A stretch of DNA of 64,000 bases. Origin: Brevundimonas sp. UBA5713 (lineage in GTDB: Bacteria; Pseudomonadota; Alphaproteobacteria; Caulobacterales; Caulobacteraceae). Positions 19,201 to 27,505 of this stretch are shown here, piece by piece. Positions within the stretch are counted from its first letter, which is position 1. Each line of letters begins with the position of its first letter. Below the pieces are notes generated by a model. It was given only the letters and a program-made list of their open reading frames with translations, was not told the DNA's origin and did not search any database. The stretch is taken from assembly GCF_002419815.1 (NCBI RefSeq), contig NZ_DIGV01000028.1, positions 1 through 64,000 of the forward strand, read 5' to 3'. Position numbers and translations under genes: made by a program.

Positions 19201-20622
19201 GCCAAGCAAGACAACGTCTATTACGGCGCGCGGGCCATCACGACCGTGGAACTGGATGGCAATTTCGTCCAGACGGCCAGCGGCAAGTCGGTGTTTGATG
19301 TGGCGTTCGGCGATTATGCCTCCGACCGCGTCAACCTGACGGGCGATGCCCATGTGGACGGCCAAATCGCCATCAATCTGATGTGGCTGGAAGATGCCGA
19401 GGCCGTGACCCTGTTCGCGACCGAAGGTACCGGCTCGGTCGGCGATGTGCAGATCGACGGCACCATGGCGCTCAACTTCTCGCTCAAGGGCGACGATGCG
19501 GGCGTACACCTGCTGGTGGAGAGCGACTTCGGTCAGACCTTCCTGCGTCCGAACGAAGAGCGTCTTGGCGGTCATATGGACTCGGCCCTGCAAACGGGCG
19601 GTGCCGCTGGCCTTGGTCGCCTGATGGCGGCGCTGGGCAATATGGTGGCCGGTCAGGAAGACCTATATCAGGCCATCTTCACCGACCTGAACCCTGAAGG
19701 CCACGTCGCTGCGATGCAGACCCAGTACTACGGCGCGACCCAGTTCGCGGATCGTATGTTTGGCTGTGGTCTGGGCCGCGAGACGGCGCTGGACCGCTGT
19801 GTCTGGGGCGTGGGTTCGACCACCGCCTTCGATCAGGAAGAGACCGGCGAATACTGGGGCGCAACCAGCCGCATCTTCAATGCCCGCGTGGGCATGGAGC
19901 AGCGTCTGAATGCCGACTGGGCCCTGTCTCTGGCAGCGGGCTATAACAGTCTGCAACGTCAGCAGACGGTGCGCATGAATACCCAGGGCGACGGCTTTGA
20001 CGTGGGTGCGGGCCTGATCCGTCAGGGGGCCAAAGGCACTGATCTGCGCCTGACCGCCACCGGTGGCTGGCAATGGCTGGAAAGCCAGCGCTATGGCTAT
20101 GTGTTCGACACCATGGTCGGCCACTCCAAGGGCCAGAACGGCTATCTGCAGCTGGGTGCCGAACTGGGCCACACCGTACGCGCGGGTGAGTTCTTCCTGC
20201 GTCCGGCTGTGGGCGTGATGGGGACTGCCCTGATCAACGGTGACTATGCCGAACGTGGCTGGGATGGCCTTGGCGCACGCGTCGAGGGTGACACCCAGTA
20301 TATCGGGGCCATTGAGCCGAAGGTCACCACGGGTTGGACCTTTGATCCGGCACAGGGTGTGAATGCGGCGCTGTCGCTGACGGCGGGCCGTGTCCATCGC
20401 TCGGAGGATGGCATCAGCCTTCCGATCCGCCTGATGGGGGCCTCCACCGCATCGGATGCGGCAGACATCACCACCCCGCTGGATCGTGCGGCATGGAAGC
20501 TGGGCTTCGAAGCCAAGATCCGCACCGACAGCGGCGTCACCTTCCAGGCCGGCTATGACGGCCAGCTGGGCGACAAGGCCGATGTCCACACCGCATCTGT
20601 CAGCGTCCGCTGGAGCTTCTAA
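13252..20622 (+). CDS. Giant glycine-rich autotransporter with C-terminal beta-barrel
   Basis: A 2456-codon type V secreted surface protein. After about 89 residues of charged, helix-prone sequence comes a signal-peptide-like stretch (about 90-107, KAFAALLGGVAFALPAAA). The passenger (about 300-1840) has roughly 25 repeats centred on AQSIGGGGG, spaced about 55-80 residues, which should fold as a long beta-helix. A non-repetitive stalk follows, then an autotransporter barrel (about residue 2185 to the end) finishing in VRWSF with the usual terminal Phe. I chose the ATG at 13252 because GGGGGG precedes it by a suitable distance. A start at 13519 would give a normal signal peptide but has no good ribosome-binding site. 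Adhesion or surface-layer function is likely by family; the partner is unknown. Confidence 0.88.
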   Translation: MKITAREMNRIAGIIDRVVGELDVRAAAAEQRHLVRDEAARVIEQLADARTKAAERLRDSLARLIQLMDAPEPVETAGKPRSARSWQTLMKAFAALLGGVAFALPAAAAPTVGETFTHPFYPGKTLTWEVVEAEGYVAVDQDGMNYSFLAIPAIGSQLAYDYVGDQWQTATVVGYQTASGAFTTSIVQGADGLFYDAVTSELITHASTGTVDMGVPTVERNVSLTAASGGGTQVEYQNPTTSSANQIQVIRKGNSGKNGNNAVLFVPAASGKAGQNGPAIDQDFSINTDIDVVANRSPAVHVASIGGNGGDGGDAYLSVVGGGKKGGAGGSGGHVETTISGSGVVTTNGTASHGVVIQSAAGVGGEGGSNFVSTGGTGSGGIAANGGNVDATVDVEIRTIGNESHGVLIQSLGGGAGKGGSSYGLFGYATNGGWGGNGGNIVATVNNTIRTEGLSSHGVVVQSIGGQGGDGGGAGGIVAFGGDGGIGGNGGTVDLTLNGNVTTLGAGSYGVVVQSIGGSGGNGGAAGGLVALGSKGSEGGAGSTVDFTMGAGSSITTDGLGSFGAVVQSIGGGGGNAGASGGLVSVGGRGGAGSHGGAVTTDLAGDILTKKDGSVGLVAQSIGGGGGTGGINVTGAVSRTGSPIALGIGGSGGSGGDAGTVTVARGYEVDGTATGGLIYTHGDGTSGLVAQSIGGGGGNAGYNLVLGLKPTGSGQGGSEVGMLMNIGGSGAGAGSADKVDVRHDGTIVTQGNLADGLVAQSIGGGGGSGTFNLALGVFKDARAAMTLTVGGATGAAGRAESVNVHHRGDIFTHGELARGIVAQSIGGGGGNAGTDFGLGILAKAGLTVALGREGGTGGEGSTVDVDVDGRIVTQGELSDGILAQSIGGGGGTSGAIAVSGSFKTPEDESMGGSISIGLEGGQGAESDDVSVRFAGELYTSGDDARGIFAQSIGGGGGVGGGASATQFMATGSANMAIGGTGGLGAIAGNIDIDNLGLIRTSGEGSDGILAQSIGGGGGMGGSTRVIGFQIAASKGTTQNTAVFAVGGSGGTGADAGQIDIANSGKIITDGLNANGIRAQSIGGGGGIGGAVYAMRVQGPGDNNSVELMIGGAGGTGGNGNLVDVANTGLIYTLGDNAAGIAATSIGGGGGDAGTVLSLTLDGAVGSRSNRLVTTIGGSGGTGGLGGAVVVSNLAVDDEEHSGTIITEGLGSHGIMAQSIGGGGGNGSTVLNVQAGLSSADSVIGGLAIGGTGGAGNLAGTVDVENAGLVYTSGDNAHGILAQSIGGGGGNGGLSIVGNLLINPSPTAPVVSLGGFGGDGGNGNRVTVDNSGSILTTGANAHGIVAQSIGGGGGNANVGLSAGTDPLSALASNALSFALGNVGGGNGGIGGEVVVNHSGDITVTGDGSVAIKAESINGGGGTLALDIYGLIGLPGMPYVDIVGIKVPAEPAIVARLGAEGSTSMNAGKVTVNTTGTINAGGDRTVADFAQAIGGGGGTLNLNVELAEFSHMADAQATGFNVMLGGINGAQNAAADIDSQHDGAMVAAGNMATGILAQAIGGGGGRGVINMVALDAAAIARGAVTLGAVDTTDETGGAVERDQTGAVLTGGDYSTASVLQSIGGGGGSVVANLDGDNDGVDLRLGAQGGTGADARNVSGDYAGGVQTFGAYASGLVLQSIGAGGGEIRVAGAADAPVVLGGSGNVNGDAGNVSLNHHGMILTEGTGAHGLVLQSIGGGGGAVFGNINGPVTLSSTNTGNGGDITLTQDQLIVARGANAFGVIAQSLGGGGGWVDGQFAGSAGGQGSGGNVSLSFAQGIYALANNSVAVFAQSEGGDGAGNISLDLHGAVRGGDGEGAAVRLAGGQNNRITSDVMLSSVSGWAIQGGTGNDRVINNGQVFGNLDLGAGDNRFINRAGASFMAFDTIRLREGEPTLSARSFVPTAMVIEGAEATFTNEGVFRMGLDAAGWPIDLAAGETFGNWDDLAAKQDNVYYGARAITTVELDGNFVQTASGKSVFDVAFGDYASDRVNLTGDAHVDGQIAINLMWLEDAEAVTLFATEGTGSVGDVQIDGTMALNFSLKGDDAGVHLLVESDFGQTFLRPNEERLGGHMDSALQTGGAAGLGRLMAALGNMVAGQEDLYQAIFTDLNPEGHVAAMQTQYYGATQFADRMFGCGLGRETALDRCVWGVGSTTAFDQEETGEYWGATSRIFNARVGMEQRLNADWALSLAAGYNSLQRQQTVRMNTQGDGFDVGAGLIRQGAKGTDLRLTATGGWQWLESQRYGYVFDTMVGHSKGQNGYLQLGAELGHTVRAGEFFLRPAVGVMGTALINGDYAERGWDGLGARVEGDTQYIGAIEPKVTTGWTFDPAQGVNAALSLTAGRVHRSEDGISLPIRLMGASTASDAADITTPLDRAAWKLGFEAKIRTDSGVTFQAGYDGQLGDKADVHTASVSVRWSF
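14148..18765 (+). repeat. Tandem coding repeats of the autotransporter passenger
   Basis: About 25 degenerate units of roughly 165-240 bp. Each encodes a G-(I/L/V)-x-(A/V)-QSIGGGGG core followed by a variable beta-strand-rich segment with GGSGGxGG and a (D/G)GxIxTxG turn. Fourteen units carry exact QSIGGGGG. The first units (GVLIQSLGGGAG) and the last (FAQSEGGDGAG, VIAQSLGGGGG) are more diverged. This pattern fits internal duplication. Confidence 0.9.
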
Positions 20623-20634
20623 GCGGGCGAGGAT

Positions 20635-20667
20635 AAAGGGCGAGGATCACCGGATCCTCGCCCTTTT
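20635..20667 (+). terminator. Terminator of the autotransporter gene
   Basis: A 14-bp stem (AAAGGGCGAGGATC / GATCCTCGCCCTTT) with a four-base loop and a T-run, placed 12 bp after the stop codon. Confidence 0.88.
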
Positions 20668-20705
20668 CTTCAGCGTCGTTCGGAGGCGGGACGCTTCAAA
20701 CGTGC

Positions 20706-21581
20706 CTAAATGAAGGTACCAATCGGATCTTTTAGAACCTCGGCCATTCGGGTTCGCGCGGGGGCGGCTGCAGAGGACATTTTCCAGTCTTCGGACCAGC
20801 ACAGCCCCAAGGTTCGGGTGAAATCGTAACCTTCGATATCGACCGTCCGGAGCGTATCGATTTTCAGCGACAGGGGCGCGGTGGTGATGCCCAATCCTGC
20901 GGCCACCATGCGCAGGCACAGATCGTCATTGTCACTACGCAGAGCAAAGCGGGGGCGCACGCCGTTTTTGGTGAAGAAGCGGCTGGTGTCTTGCAGCCTT
21001 TCGCAGGATCGGCGCGCGATCATGACCTCGGCAGCCAGAGCCGCGGGCGGTACAGTCTGTCCGGCCAAGGCATGGCCCGGCGGCACCATCATCACATAGG
21101 GCTCGCTCAGCAGCGCCACGGCACCGTCGGCCATGTCTTCGGGACGCAGCAGGGTCAGCGCCGCATCCAGCCGCCCCGACGCCAGCGCCGTGCGAAGGTC
21201 GTGGGCGCTGCCTTCCACGATCTCCAGATCATAAAGCTCTGACAGGGTGCTGACCGCCGCCTGCGACATCGCCCCCGACAAGGAGCGCAACAGGCCCAGC
21301 CGCACCTGTGGCCAGCGCTTGTCGTCTTCCAGCGTCAGGCTTTCTGCGGCGCGGAAGCCCTGTTCCAACTGTCTGGCGATAGGCAGAAATTTCGCGCCCG
21401 CCTCGGTCATTCGTACGTGCTTTCTGTCCCGGATGAAGAGCTTGGCCCCCATCAGCTTTTCCATTTCGGCAATGCCGACAGACAGGGTGGGCTGGGTAAT
21501 CCGCACCCGTGCCGCAGCTTGCGTAAAGCTGCCTGCATCAACGACAGCGAGGAATTGGCGAACGTGAGAGCGTTTTAACAT
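20706..21581 (-). CDS. LysR-family transcriptional regulator
   Basis: Regulator of 291 residues. The N-terminal winged helix-turn-helix is typical (LKRSHVRQFLAVVDAGSFTQ, then RVRITQPTLSVGIAEMEKLM), followed by a two-lobed effector-binding domain (about 90-290). It is divergent from the isovaleryl-CoA dehydrogenase gene with 110 bp between starts, the classic layout for a LysR protein controlling its neighbour. I infer control of the leucine-degradation genes. In many proteobacteria that role is filled by the MerR-type LiuR, so a LysR here would be a different solution. Confidence 0.88.
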   Translation of the reverse strand: MLKRSHVRQFLAVVDAGSFTQAAARVRITQPTLSVGIAEMEKLMGAKLFIRDRKHVRMTEAGAKFLPIARQLEQGFRAAESLTLEDDKRWPQVRLGLLRSLSGAMSQAAVSTLSELYDLEIVEGSAHDLRTALASGRLDAALTLLRPEDMADGAVALLSEPYVMMVPPGHALAGQTVPPAALAAEVMIARRSCERLQDTSRFFTKNGVRPRFALRSDNDDLCLRMVAAGLGITTAPLSLKIDTLRTVDIEGYDFTRTLGLCWSEDWKMSSAAAPARTRMAEVLKDPIGTFI

Positions 21582-21691
21582 AGAAAAAACCTATCTGAAA
21601 CTTCACGAACTTTCCATTTATCCAAAGCGTCGCGGCGCATTAGGGTCTGATCAACGAGGAAACGTTCCAAAGAGAACAAAGGAAAAGTCCC

Positions 21692-22855
21692 ATGCGCGCG
21701 ACCCCCGATTTTGATTTCGGCCTGACTGAATCTGCCAACATGATCCGCGAGAGCGCGGCCCGCTTTGCCGACGAGCAGATCGCGCCGCTGGCCGCCAAAT
21801 GCGACGCCGAGGACTGGTTCCCGCGCGAGCTGTGGCCCGCCATGGGCGAACTGGGCCTGCACGGCATCACCGTTGAAGAAGAGTGGGGCGGTCTGGGCCT
21901 TGGCTATCTGGACCACGTCATCGCGGTTGAAGAAGTGTCTCGCGCCTCGGCCTCTGTGGGCCTGTCTTACGGCGCTCACTCCAACCTGTGTGTGAACCAG
22001 ATCCGCCGTTGGGGCACCCAAGAGCAGAAAGACAAATACCTGCCCAAGCTGGTGTCGGGCGAGCATGTCGGCTCGCTGGCCATGTCGGAAGTGAACGCCG
22101 GCTCGGACGTCGTCAGCATGAAGCTGCGCGCCGATAAGGTGGACGGCGGCTACCGTCTGAACGGCACCAAATTCTGGATCACCAACTCGGCCTATGCCGA
22201 CACTCTGGTGGTCTACGCCAAGACCGATATGGAGGCGGGCAGCAAGGGCATCACCGCCTTCATCATCGAGAAGGACTTCGCCGGTTTCTCCATCGGCCAG
22301 AAGATCGACAAGATGGGTATGCGCGGCTCTCCGACCGCCGAGCTGGTGTTCGAGGATTGCTTCGTGCCGGAAGAGAACATCATGGGCCCGCTGAATGGCG
22401 GCGTCGGTGTTCTGATGTCGGGTCTGGATTATGAGCGCGTGGTGCTGTCGGGCATCCAGCTGGGCATTATGCAGGCCTGCTTGGATACCGTGATCCCGTA
22501 TGTTCGCGAGCGTCAGCAGTTCGGCAAGGCGCTGGGCACCTTCCAGCTGATGCAGGCCAAGGTGGCGGACATGTATGTCGCCCTGCAATCGGCCCGTGCC
22601 TATTCCTATGCCGTGGCGCGTGCCTGCGATGCGGGCCAGACCACCCGTTACGACGCCGCAGGGTGTGTGCTTCTGGCCTCGGAGAATGCTTTCCGTACGG
22701 CGGCTGAAGCCGTTCAGGCTCTGGGCGGTGCCGGTTACACCAAGGACTGGCCGGTCGAGCGTTATCTGCGCGATGCCAAGCTGATGGATATCGGCGCGGG
22801 CACGAATGAAATCCGTCGCATGCTGATCGGCCGCGAGCTGATCGGCGCACGCTGA
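21692..22855 (+). CDS. liuA: Isovaleryl-CoA dehydrogenase
   Basis: FAD-dependent acyl-CoA dehydrogenase of 387 residues that oxidises isovaleryl-CoA to 3-methylcrotonyl-CoA in leucine breakdown. The family blocks [17 protein letters not shown] and [10 protein letters not shown] are present. The catalytic Glu is placed as in isovaleryl-CoA dehydrogenases, in [10 protein letters not shown] at about residue 250, rather than near the C-terminus as in general acyl-CoA dehydrogenases. The C-terminal [16 protein letters not shown] is standard. A good ribosome-binding site (AAAGGAAAAG) precedes the ATG. First gene of a three-gene operon with both methylcrotonyl-CoA carboxylase subunits, which supports the substrate assignment. 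Confidence 0.93.
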   Translation: MRATPDFDFGLTESANMIRESAARFADEQIAPLAAKCDAEDWFPRELWPAMGELGLHGITVEEEWGGLGLGYLDHVIAVEEVSRASASVGLSYGAHSNLCVNQIRRWGTQEQKDKYLPKLVSGEHVGSLAMSEVNAGSDVVSMKLRADKVDGGYRLNGTKFWITNSAYADTLVVYAKTDMEAGSKGITAFIIEKDFAGFSIGQKIDKMGMRGSPTAELVFEDCFVPEENIMGPLNGGVGVLMSGLDYERVVLSGIQLGIMQACLDTVIPYVRERQQFGKALGTFQLMQAKVADMYVALQSARAYSYAVARACDAGQTTRYDAAGCVLLASENAFRTAAEAVQALGGAGYTKDWPVERYLRDAKLMDIGAGTNEIRRMLIGRELIGAR

Positions 22856-22865
22856 GGATAGGTCT

Positions 22866-24467
22866 ATGACGGCTCCTGTTCTGACCTCCATGGTCAATGT
22901 CGATAGTGCCGAGGCCAAGGCGCGGGCGGCGTTCAACCGCCAGCTTGCCGAAGAGCTTCGCGCAAAGGTCGCCAAGGCGGCGCTGGGCGGTGACGAAAAG
23001 TCCCGCGAGCGCCATATCGCCCGCGAAAAGCTGCTGCCGCGCGAACGGGTCGAGCGCCTGCTGGACCCCGGCTCGTCCTTCCTCGAGATCGGCCAACTGG
23101 TCGCCAACGGCCTCTATAACGACGAGGTACCGGGCGCGGGCATGATCTGCGGCATTGGCCGTGTGTCGGGCCGTCAGGTCATGATCGTGTGCAATGATGC
23201 CACCGTGAAGGGCGGCACCTACTTCCCGATGACGGTGAAGAAGCACCTGCGGGCACAAGAGATCGCGCTCGAGAACCATCTGCCGTGCGTCTATCTGGTC
23301 GATAGCGGCGGGGCCAACCTGCCCAATCAGGCCGAGGTATTCCCTGACCGCGATCATTTTGGCCGCATCTTCTTTAATCAGGCCCAGATGTCGGCCAAGG
23401 GCATCGCCCAGATTGCCTGTGTGATGGGTAGCTGTACGGCAGGCGGTGCCTATGTTCCGGCCATGTCGGACGAGACGGTCATCGTGCGCGGCAAGGGCAC
23501 CATCTTCCTTGCTGGTCCGCCTCTGGTTCAGGCTGCAACGGGCGAGGTCATCAGCGCCGAGGACCTTGGCGGGGCCGAGGTCCATGGCCGCAAGTCGGGC
23601 GTGGTCGACCACGTGGCCGATAATGACGAACACGCCCTGACCATCGTGCGCGACATCGTCGCCACCCTGCCGCCGCCGGTGTTCGCCAATGTGAACCTGC
23701 GCGAGCCGGTCGAGCCGAAGTTCGCTGCCGAAGACCTTTACGCCATTGTGCCGGAAGACGTTCGCGCTCCGTATGATGTGCACGAGGTGATCGCCCGTCT
23801 GGTCGATGGTTCGGAGTTCCACGAGTTCAAGGCGCTTTACGGCACCACTCTGGTGTGCGGCTTTGCCCACATCCACGGCATGCCGGTGGCCATTCTGGCC
23901 AACAATGGCGTGCTGTTCAGCGAGAGCGCGCAAAAGGGCGCGCACTTCATTGAACTGGCCTGCCAGCGCAAAATCCCTCTGCTGTTCCTTCAGAACATCT
24001 CCGGCTTCATGGTCGGCGGTAAGTACGAGTCCGAAGGCATCGCCAAGCATGGTGCCAAGTTGGTGACGGCGGTCGCCACTGCCAATGTGCCCAAGATCAC
24101 TGTCCTCATCGGCGGTAGCTTCGGCGCTGGCAACTATGGCATGTGCGGCCGCGCCTACAGCCCGCGCTTCCTGTTCACATGGCCCAACAGCCGCATCAGC
24201 GTCATGGGTGGTGAACAGGCCGCCAGCGTGCTGGCCACCGTACACCGCGACGCGGCCAAGTGGACGCCGGAAGAGGCCGAAGCCTTCAAGGCTCCGGTGC
24301 GCCAGAAATACGAGGACGAGGGCAACCCCTATTACGCCACCGCCCGCCTGTGGGACGACGGGGTGATCGACCCTGTGCAGACCCGCGATGTGCTGGGTCT
24401 GGCGCTGGAGGCCGCGCTTCAGGCTCCGATTGCCGACCGTCCGTCCTTTGGCGTGTTCAGGATGTAA
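22866..24467 (+). CDS. liuB: Methylcrotonoyl-CoA carboxylase, carboxyltransferase (beta) subunit
   Basis: Carboxyltransferase subunit of 533 residues that moves CO2 from carboxybiotin to 3-methylcrotonyl-CoA. It has the two crotonase-like halves of the family: [20 protein letters not shown] with the first oxyanion loop, and [16 protein letters not shown] in the second half. It begins 10 bp after the dehydrogenase stop, and the biotin-carrying subunit follows after 4 bp. Length and motifs fit MCC beta rather than propionyl-CoA carboxylase beta, whose own gene is at 37086. The next leucine-pathway enzymes (methylglutaconyl-CoA hydratase and HMG-CoA lyase) are not in this window. Confidence 0.92.
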   Translation: MTAPVLTSMVNVDSAEAKARAAFNRQLAEELRAKVAKAALGGDEKSRERHIAREKLLPRERVERLLDPGSSFLEIGQLVANGLYNDEVPGAGMICGIGRVSGRQVMIVCNDATVKGGTYFPMTVKKHLRAQEIALENHLPCVYLVDSGGANLPNQAEVFPDRDHFGRIFFNQAQMSAKGIAQIACVMGSCTAGGAYVPAMSDETVIVRGKGTIFLAGPPLVQAATGEVISAEDLGGAEVHGRKSGVVDHVADNDEHALTIVRDIVATLPPPVFANVNLREPVEPKFAAEDLYAIVPEDVRAPYDVHEVIARLVDGSEFHEFKALYGTTLVCGFAHIHGMPVAILANNGVLFSESAQKGAHFIELACQRKIPLLFLQNISGFMVGGKYESEGIAKHGAKLVTAVATANVPKITVLIGGSFGAGNYGMCGRAYSPRFLFTWPNSRISVMGGEQAASVLATVHRDAAKWTPEEAEAFKAPVRQKYEDEGNPYYATARLWDDGVIDPVQTRDVLGLALEAALQAPIADRPSFGVFRM

Positions 24468-24471
24468 TGCG

Positions 24472-26325
24472 ATGATGAAATCTGTTCTGATCGCCAACCG
24501 TGGCGAAATCGCCTGCCGTGTCATCAAGACCGCCCGCCGCATGGGTATCCGTACCGTCGCCGTTTATTCGGATGCCGATGCGGATGCGCTGCACGTCCGC
24601 ATGGCCGACGAGGCTGTGCATATCGGTGCGGCTCCGACGCGCGAATCCTATCTGGTCGGTGACAAGATCATCGCCGCCGCTAAGCAGACGGGGGCCGAGG
24701 CCATACACCCCGGCTATGGCTTCCTGTCCGAGAATGCCGAGTTCGCGCAAAAGGTCATGGATGCGGGCCTGATCTGGGTCGGTCCACTGCCCAAATCCAT
24801 CACGGCCATGGGCCTGAAGGATGCCGCCAAGAAGCTGATGGACGAGGCCGGTGTTCCGGTCACGCCCGGCTATATGGGCGACAACCAAGACCCGCAGCAC
24901 CTCAAGGCCGAGGCCGACAAGATCGGCTATCCGGTCCTGATCAAGGCCGTGGCCGGTGGTGGCGGCAAGGGGATGCGTCTGGTCGAACAGGCCGACGACT
25001 TCCTCGACGCCCTTGCCTCGTGCCAGCGCGAGGCGGCGGCTTCGTTCGGCAACGACCATGTGCTGATCGAGAAATACATCCTGTCACCGCGCCACATCGA
25101 GGTGCAGGTGTTCGGTGACAGCCACGGCAATGTCGTCCACCTGTTCGAGCGTGATTGCTCGCTGCAACGTCGCCACCAGAAGGTGGTCGAGGAGGCTCCG
25201 GCCCCCGGCATGGACGAGGCTACGCGAGCCGAGCTGTGCGCCGCCGCGGTCCGCGCCGCCAAGGCCGTGGATTATCGCGGCGCGGGCACGATCGAGTTCA
25301 TCGCCGATGGCTCGGAAGGCCTGCGCGCCGACCGCATCTGGTTCATGGAGATGAACACCCGCCTTCAGGTTGAACACCCTGTCACCGAAGAGATTACGGG
25401 CGTTGATCTGGTGGAATGGCAGCTGCGTGTCGCTTCGGGCGAGCCGCTGCCGAAACGTCAGGACGAGCTGTCGATCAATGGCTGGGCCATGGAGGTCCGC
25501 CTCTATGCCGAGGACCCGACCAAGGGCTTCCTGCCATCCATCGGCAAGCTGGATGTGTTCGACTATCCGGACCATCTGGTGCGCGTCGATACCGGCGTGG
25601 AAGAGGGCGCGGAAATCAGCCCCCACTATGACCCGATGATCGCCAAGTTGATCGTCCATGCCGATACGCGCGAGGAGGCGATTGCCGATCTGCGTTATGC
25701 GCTGGACGAGGGCGAGTGCGGCCCGCTGATCACCAATGCGGGCTTCCTCTATCGCGTGCTGGGCGATGAACAGTTCGCGTCGGGCACGGTCGATACCGGT
25801 CTGATCGGTCGCAAGCTGGAAGAACTCACGGCGCGGCCTGAACCCTCCGTGGAAGGCCTGCAACTGGCGGCAGCCGTGCTGATCGGTGGCGGGCCGGGCG
25901 TCTGGGCTTCGTCGGGCGGGCTTCGTCTGAATGCTGGCGCCAAACGCCAGATGCGACTGGCCGACCAGTTTGGTCGTGATTTCACCGTTGAGCCAGGTGA
26001 GGGCGTCGAAGGCGCTTCCAAGCGCCAGATCGTCCTGAACGAAGGTGGCGAGCGACTGGTGCTCAAACCGTGGCGGGCCGTTGGCGGTGCTGATGGCGGT
26101 GTCGGATCCGGCTCCATCCTCGCCCCCATGCCGGGTAAGGTGATCGCGGTGGAAGTGGCCGCAGGCCAAACTGTCACAAAGGGCCAGAAGCTGCTGACCC
26201 TAGAGGCCATGAAGATGGAACACACCCTGACCGCCCCCTTCGACGGCGTGGTCGAACAGGTGAACTGCGCCGCCGGCGATCAGGTTCAGGTTGAAGCCCT
26301 GCTGGTCAAGATCGACACCGAATAA
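24472..26325 (+). CDS. liuD: Methylcrotonoyl-CoA carboxylase, biotin-containing (alpha) subunit
   Basis: Biotin carboxylase subunit of 617 residues. The order is biotin carboxylase N-domain (SVLIANRGEIACRVIKTARR), ATP-grasp (KAVAGGGGKGMRLV; EMNTRLQVEHPVTE), C-domain, and a C-terminal biotinyl domain with the carrier Lys in EAMKMEHT (about residues 580-587). It is a little shorter than many MCC alpha subunits, the loss lying in the variable region before the biotinyl domain. Two adjacent ATG codons (24472, 24475) are possible starts. Last gene of the leucine operon, followed by a terminator at 26351. Confidence 0.92.
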   Translation: MMKSVLIANRGEIACRVIKTARRMGIRTVAVYSDADADALHVRMADEAVHIGAAPTRESYLVGDKIIAAAKQTGAEAIHPGYGFLSENAEFAQKVMDAGLIWVGPLPKSITAMGLKDAAKKLMDEAGVPVTPGYMGDNQDPQHLKAEADKIGYPVLIKAVAGGGGKGMRLVEQADDFLDALASCQREAAASFGNDHVLIEKYILSPRHIEVQVFGDSHGNVVHLFERDCSLQRRHQKVVEEAPAPGMDEATRAELCAAAVRAAKAVDYRGAGTIEFIADGSEGLRADRIWFMEMNTRLQVEHPVTEEITGVDLVEWQLRVASGEPLPKRQDELSINGWAMEVRLYAEDPTKGFLPSIGKLDVFDYPDHLVRVDTGVEEGAEISPHYDPMIAKLIVHADTREEAIADLRYALDEGECGPLITNAGFLYRVLGDEQFASGTVDTGLIGRKLEELTARPEPSVEGLQLAAAVLIGGGPGVWASSGGLRLNAGAKRQMRLADQFGRDFTVEPGEGVEGASKRQIVLNEGGERLVLKPWRAVGGADGGVGSGSILAPMPGKVIAVEVAAGQTVTKGQKLLTLEAMKMEHTLTAPFDGVVEQVNCAAGDQVQVEALLVKIDTE

Positions 26326-26350
26326 CGAGTTTTTAGTCCCAAAACTGCCC

Positions 26351-26378
26351 AAGGGCCTGCCTCGCCGCAGGCCCTTTT
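26351..26378 (+). terminator. Terminator of the leucine-degradation operon
   Basis: AAGGGCCTGC / GCAGGCCCTT stem with a six-base loop and TTTT. It sits between two convergent transcription units. Confidence 0.8.
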
Positions 26379-26386
26379 GGGTGGCC

Positions 26387-27505
26387 TCAGCTCAGAGATT
26401 TCCAGGTGCCGGTGGCGGAGCCGTCATAGGATGTCGCCTCGAATACACCGCGCGCGATAGCGCGGGCGAGGGTGTCGGCGGCGACATTGCCGAGGCGGCT
26501 GACGGCGATATTGCGTAGGGCCGGATCGTCGATCTTGATCTTGCCGGTGGACAGGACAAACACCGTATCACCGTCGAACGGGGCGTGGGCCGGACGGATG
26601 GCACGTGACAGGCCGTCCTGCGCCATGATGGCGAGACGCTGGCACTCGACGCGCGTCAGGGCCACATCGGTGGCGACCACGGCGATGGTGGTGTTTTCGC
26701 GCGGTCGCGGATTGAATTTTGCGCTGCCCCATTCCTCGTGGGCTGCCGAAAGTTCGTCGCTGCCGAGGCCGCCGAACTCTGTCTCGATCTCATAGGGCGC
26801 GGCCCAGAACTGGCGGCTGTCAGGGGCGATGGCCGAGCCGACGCTGTTGACCGCGGCGATGGCTCCGACCGTCCACCCATCATGGGTGACGGCGGAAGCC
26901 GAGCCTATGCCGCCTTTGAGACCACCGGCCTGTGCGCCATAGCCTGCGCCTTGGGTACCAAGGGCGAAGGTCTCGCCCGCGCCTTCCAGGGCTTCGACCG
27001 CCAGACGGCGATAGGGCGTGTCCATGCCCCACTGTTTGTTGCCGCCGTTAGCCAGATCGTAGATGCAGGCGCTAGGCACAATGGGCGAGGGTGGAACGCC
27101 AGCACCGCCGCCCATGCCATAGCCCCGTCCGCGCATGCCCATCCATGCGGCGATACCGTCTGCGGCGGCAAGGCCATAGACAGACCCACCCGACAGAACG
27201 ATGGCGTCTACCTCCTGCACCAGATTTTCAGCCTTCAGCACATCGGTCTCGCGACCAGCGGGGCCACCGCCGCGCACATCTACAGCCGCGACGGCAGGCG
27301 TCTCGGCGAGAATAACCGTCACGCCTGTACGCGCATCGGCATCATGGGCCTGACCGATCTTGATACCCGCCACATCGGTGATCAGGTTGCGCGGGCCGGT
27401 TTTTCCCTTGGGTTTGGTCACGCGGCTCTCCTTGGCGGCGGCAGTTCCTGAAGCGGCTGCGGCGGCACCCAGCATGGCTCCGCTGAGAACAGTGCGACGG
27501 TTCAT
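26387..27505 (-). CDS. P1 (S58) family aminopeptidase, DmpA-like
   Basis: N-terminal-nucleophile peptidase of 372 residues in the DmpA / L-aminopeptidase-D-esterase family. It starts with [19 protein letters not shown], a twin-arginine-like export signal. Family blocks are TDVAGIKIGQAHD, IVLSGGSVYGLAAADGI and ENTTIAVVATD. The last holds the Thr that should become the N-terminal nucleophile after self-cleavage (Gly-Ser in DmpA). It overlaps the start of the upstream fused ABC ATPase gene by 4 bp, so it is the last gene of a peptide transport operon and probably frees N-terminal amino acids from peptides in the periplasm. Confidence 0.9.
   Translation of the reverse strand: MNRRTVLSGAMLGAAAAASGTAAAKESRVTKPKGKTGPRNLITDVAGIKIGQAHDADARTGVTVILAETPAVAAVDVRGGGPAGRETDVLKAENLVQEVDAIVLSGGSVYGLAAADGIAAWMGMRGRGYGMGGGAGVPPSPIVPSACIYDLANGGNKQWGMDTPYRRLAVEALEGAGETFALGTQGAGYGAQAGGLKGGIGSASAVTHDGWTVGAIAAVNSVGSAIAPDSRQFWAAPYEIETEFGGLGSDELSAAHEEWGSAKFNPRPRENTTIAVVATDVALTRVECQRLAIMAQDGLSRAIRPAHAPFDGDTVFVLSTGKIKIDDPALRNIAVSRLGNVAADTLARAIARGVFEATSYDGSATGTWKSLS

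Noticed and set aside
13504..19593. Three very long minus-strand open frames opposite the autotransporter
   Set aside because: They are mirror frames of the GC-rich glycine repeats, with Ala/Arg/Thr/Asp-rich translations, no recognisable domains and no ribosome-binding sites.
22467..24542. Long minus-strand open frame opposite the leucine genes
   Set aside because: It spans two clear genes on the other strand and its translation has no family features.
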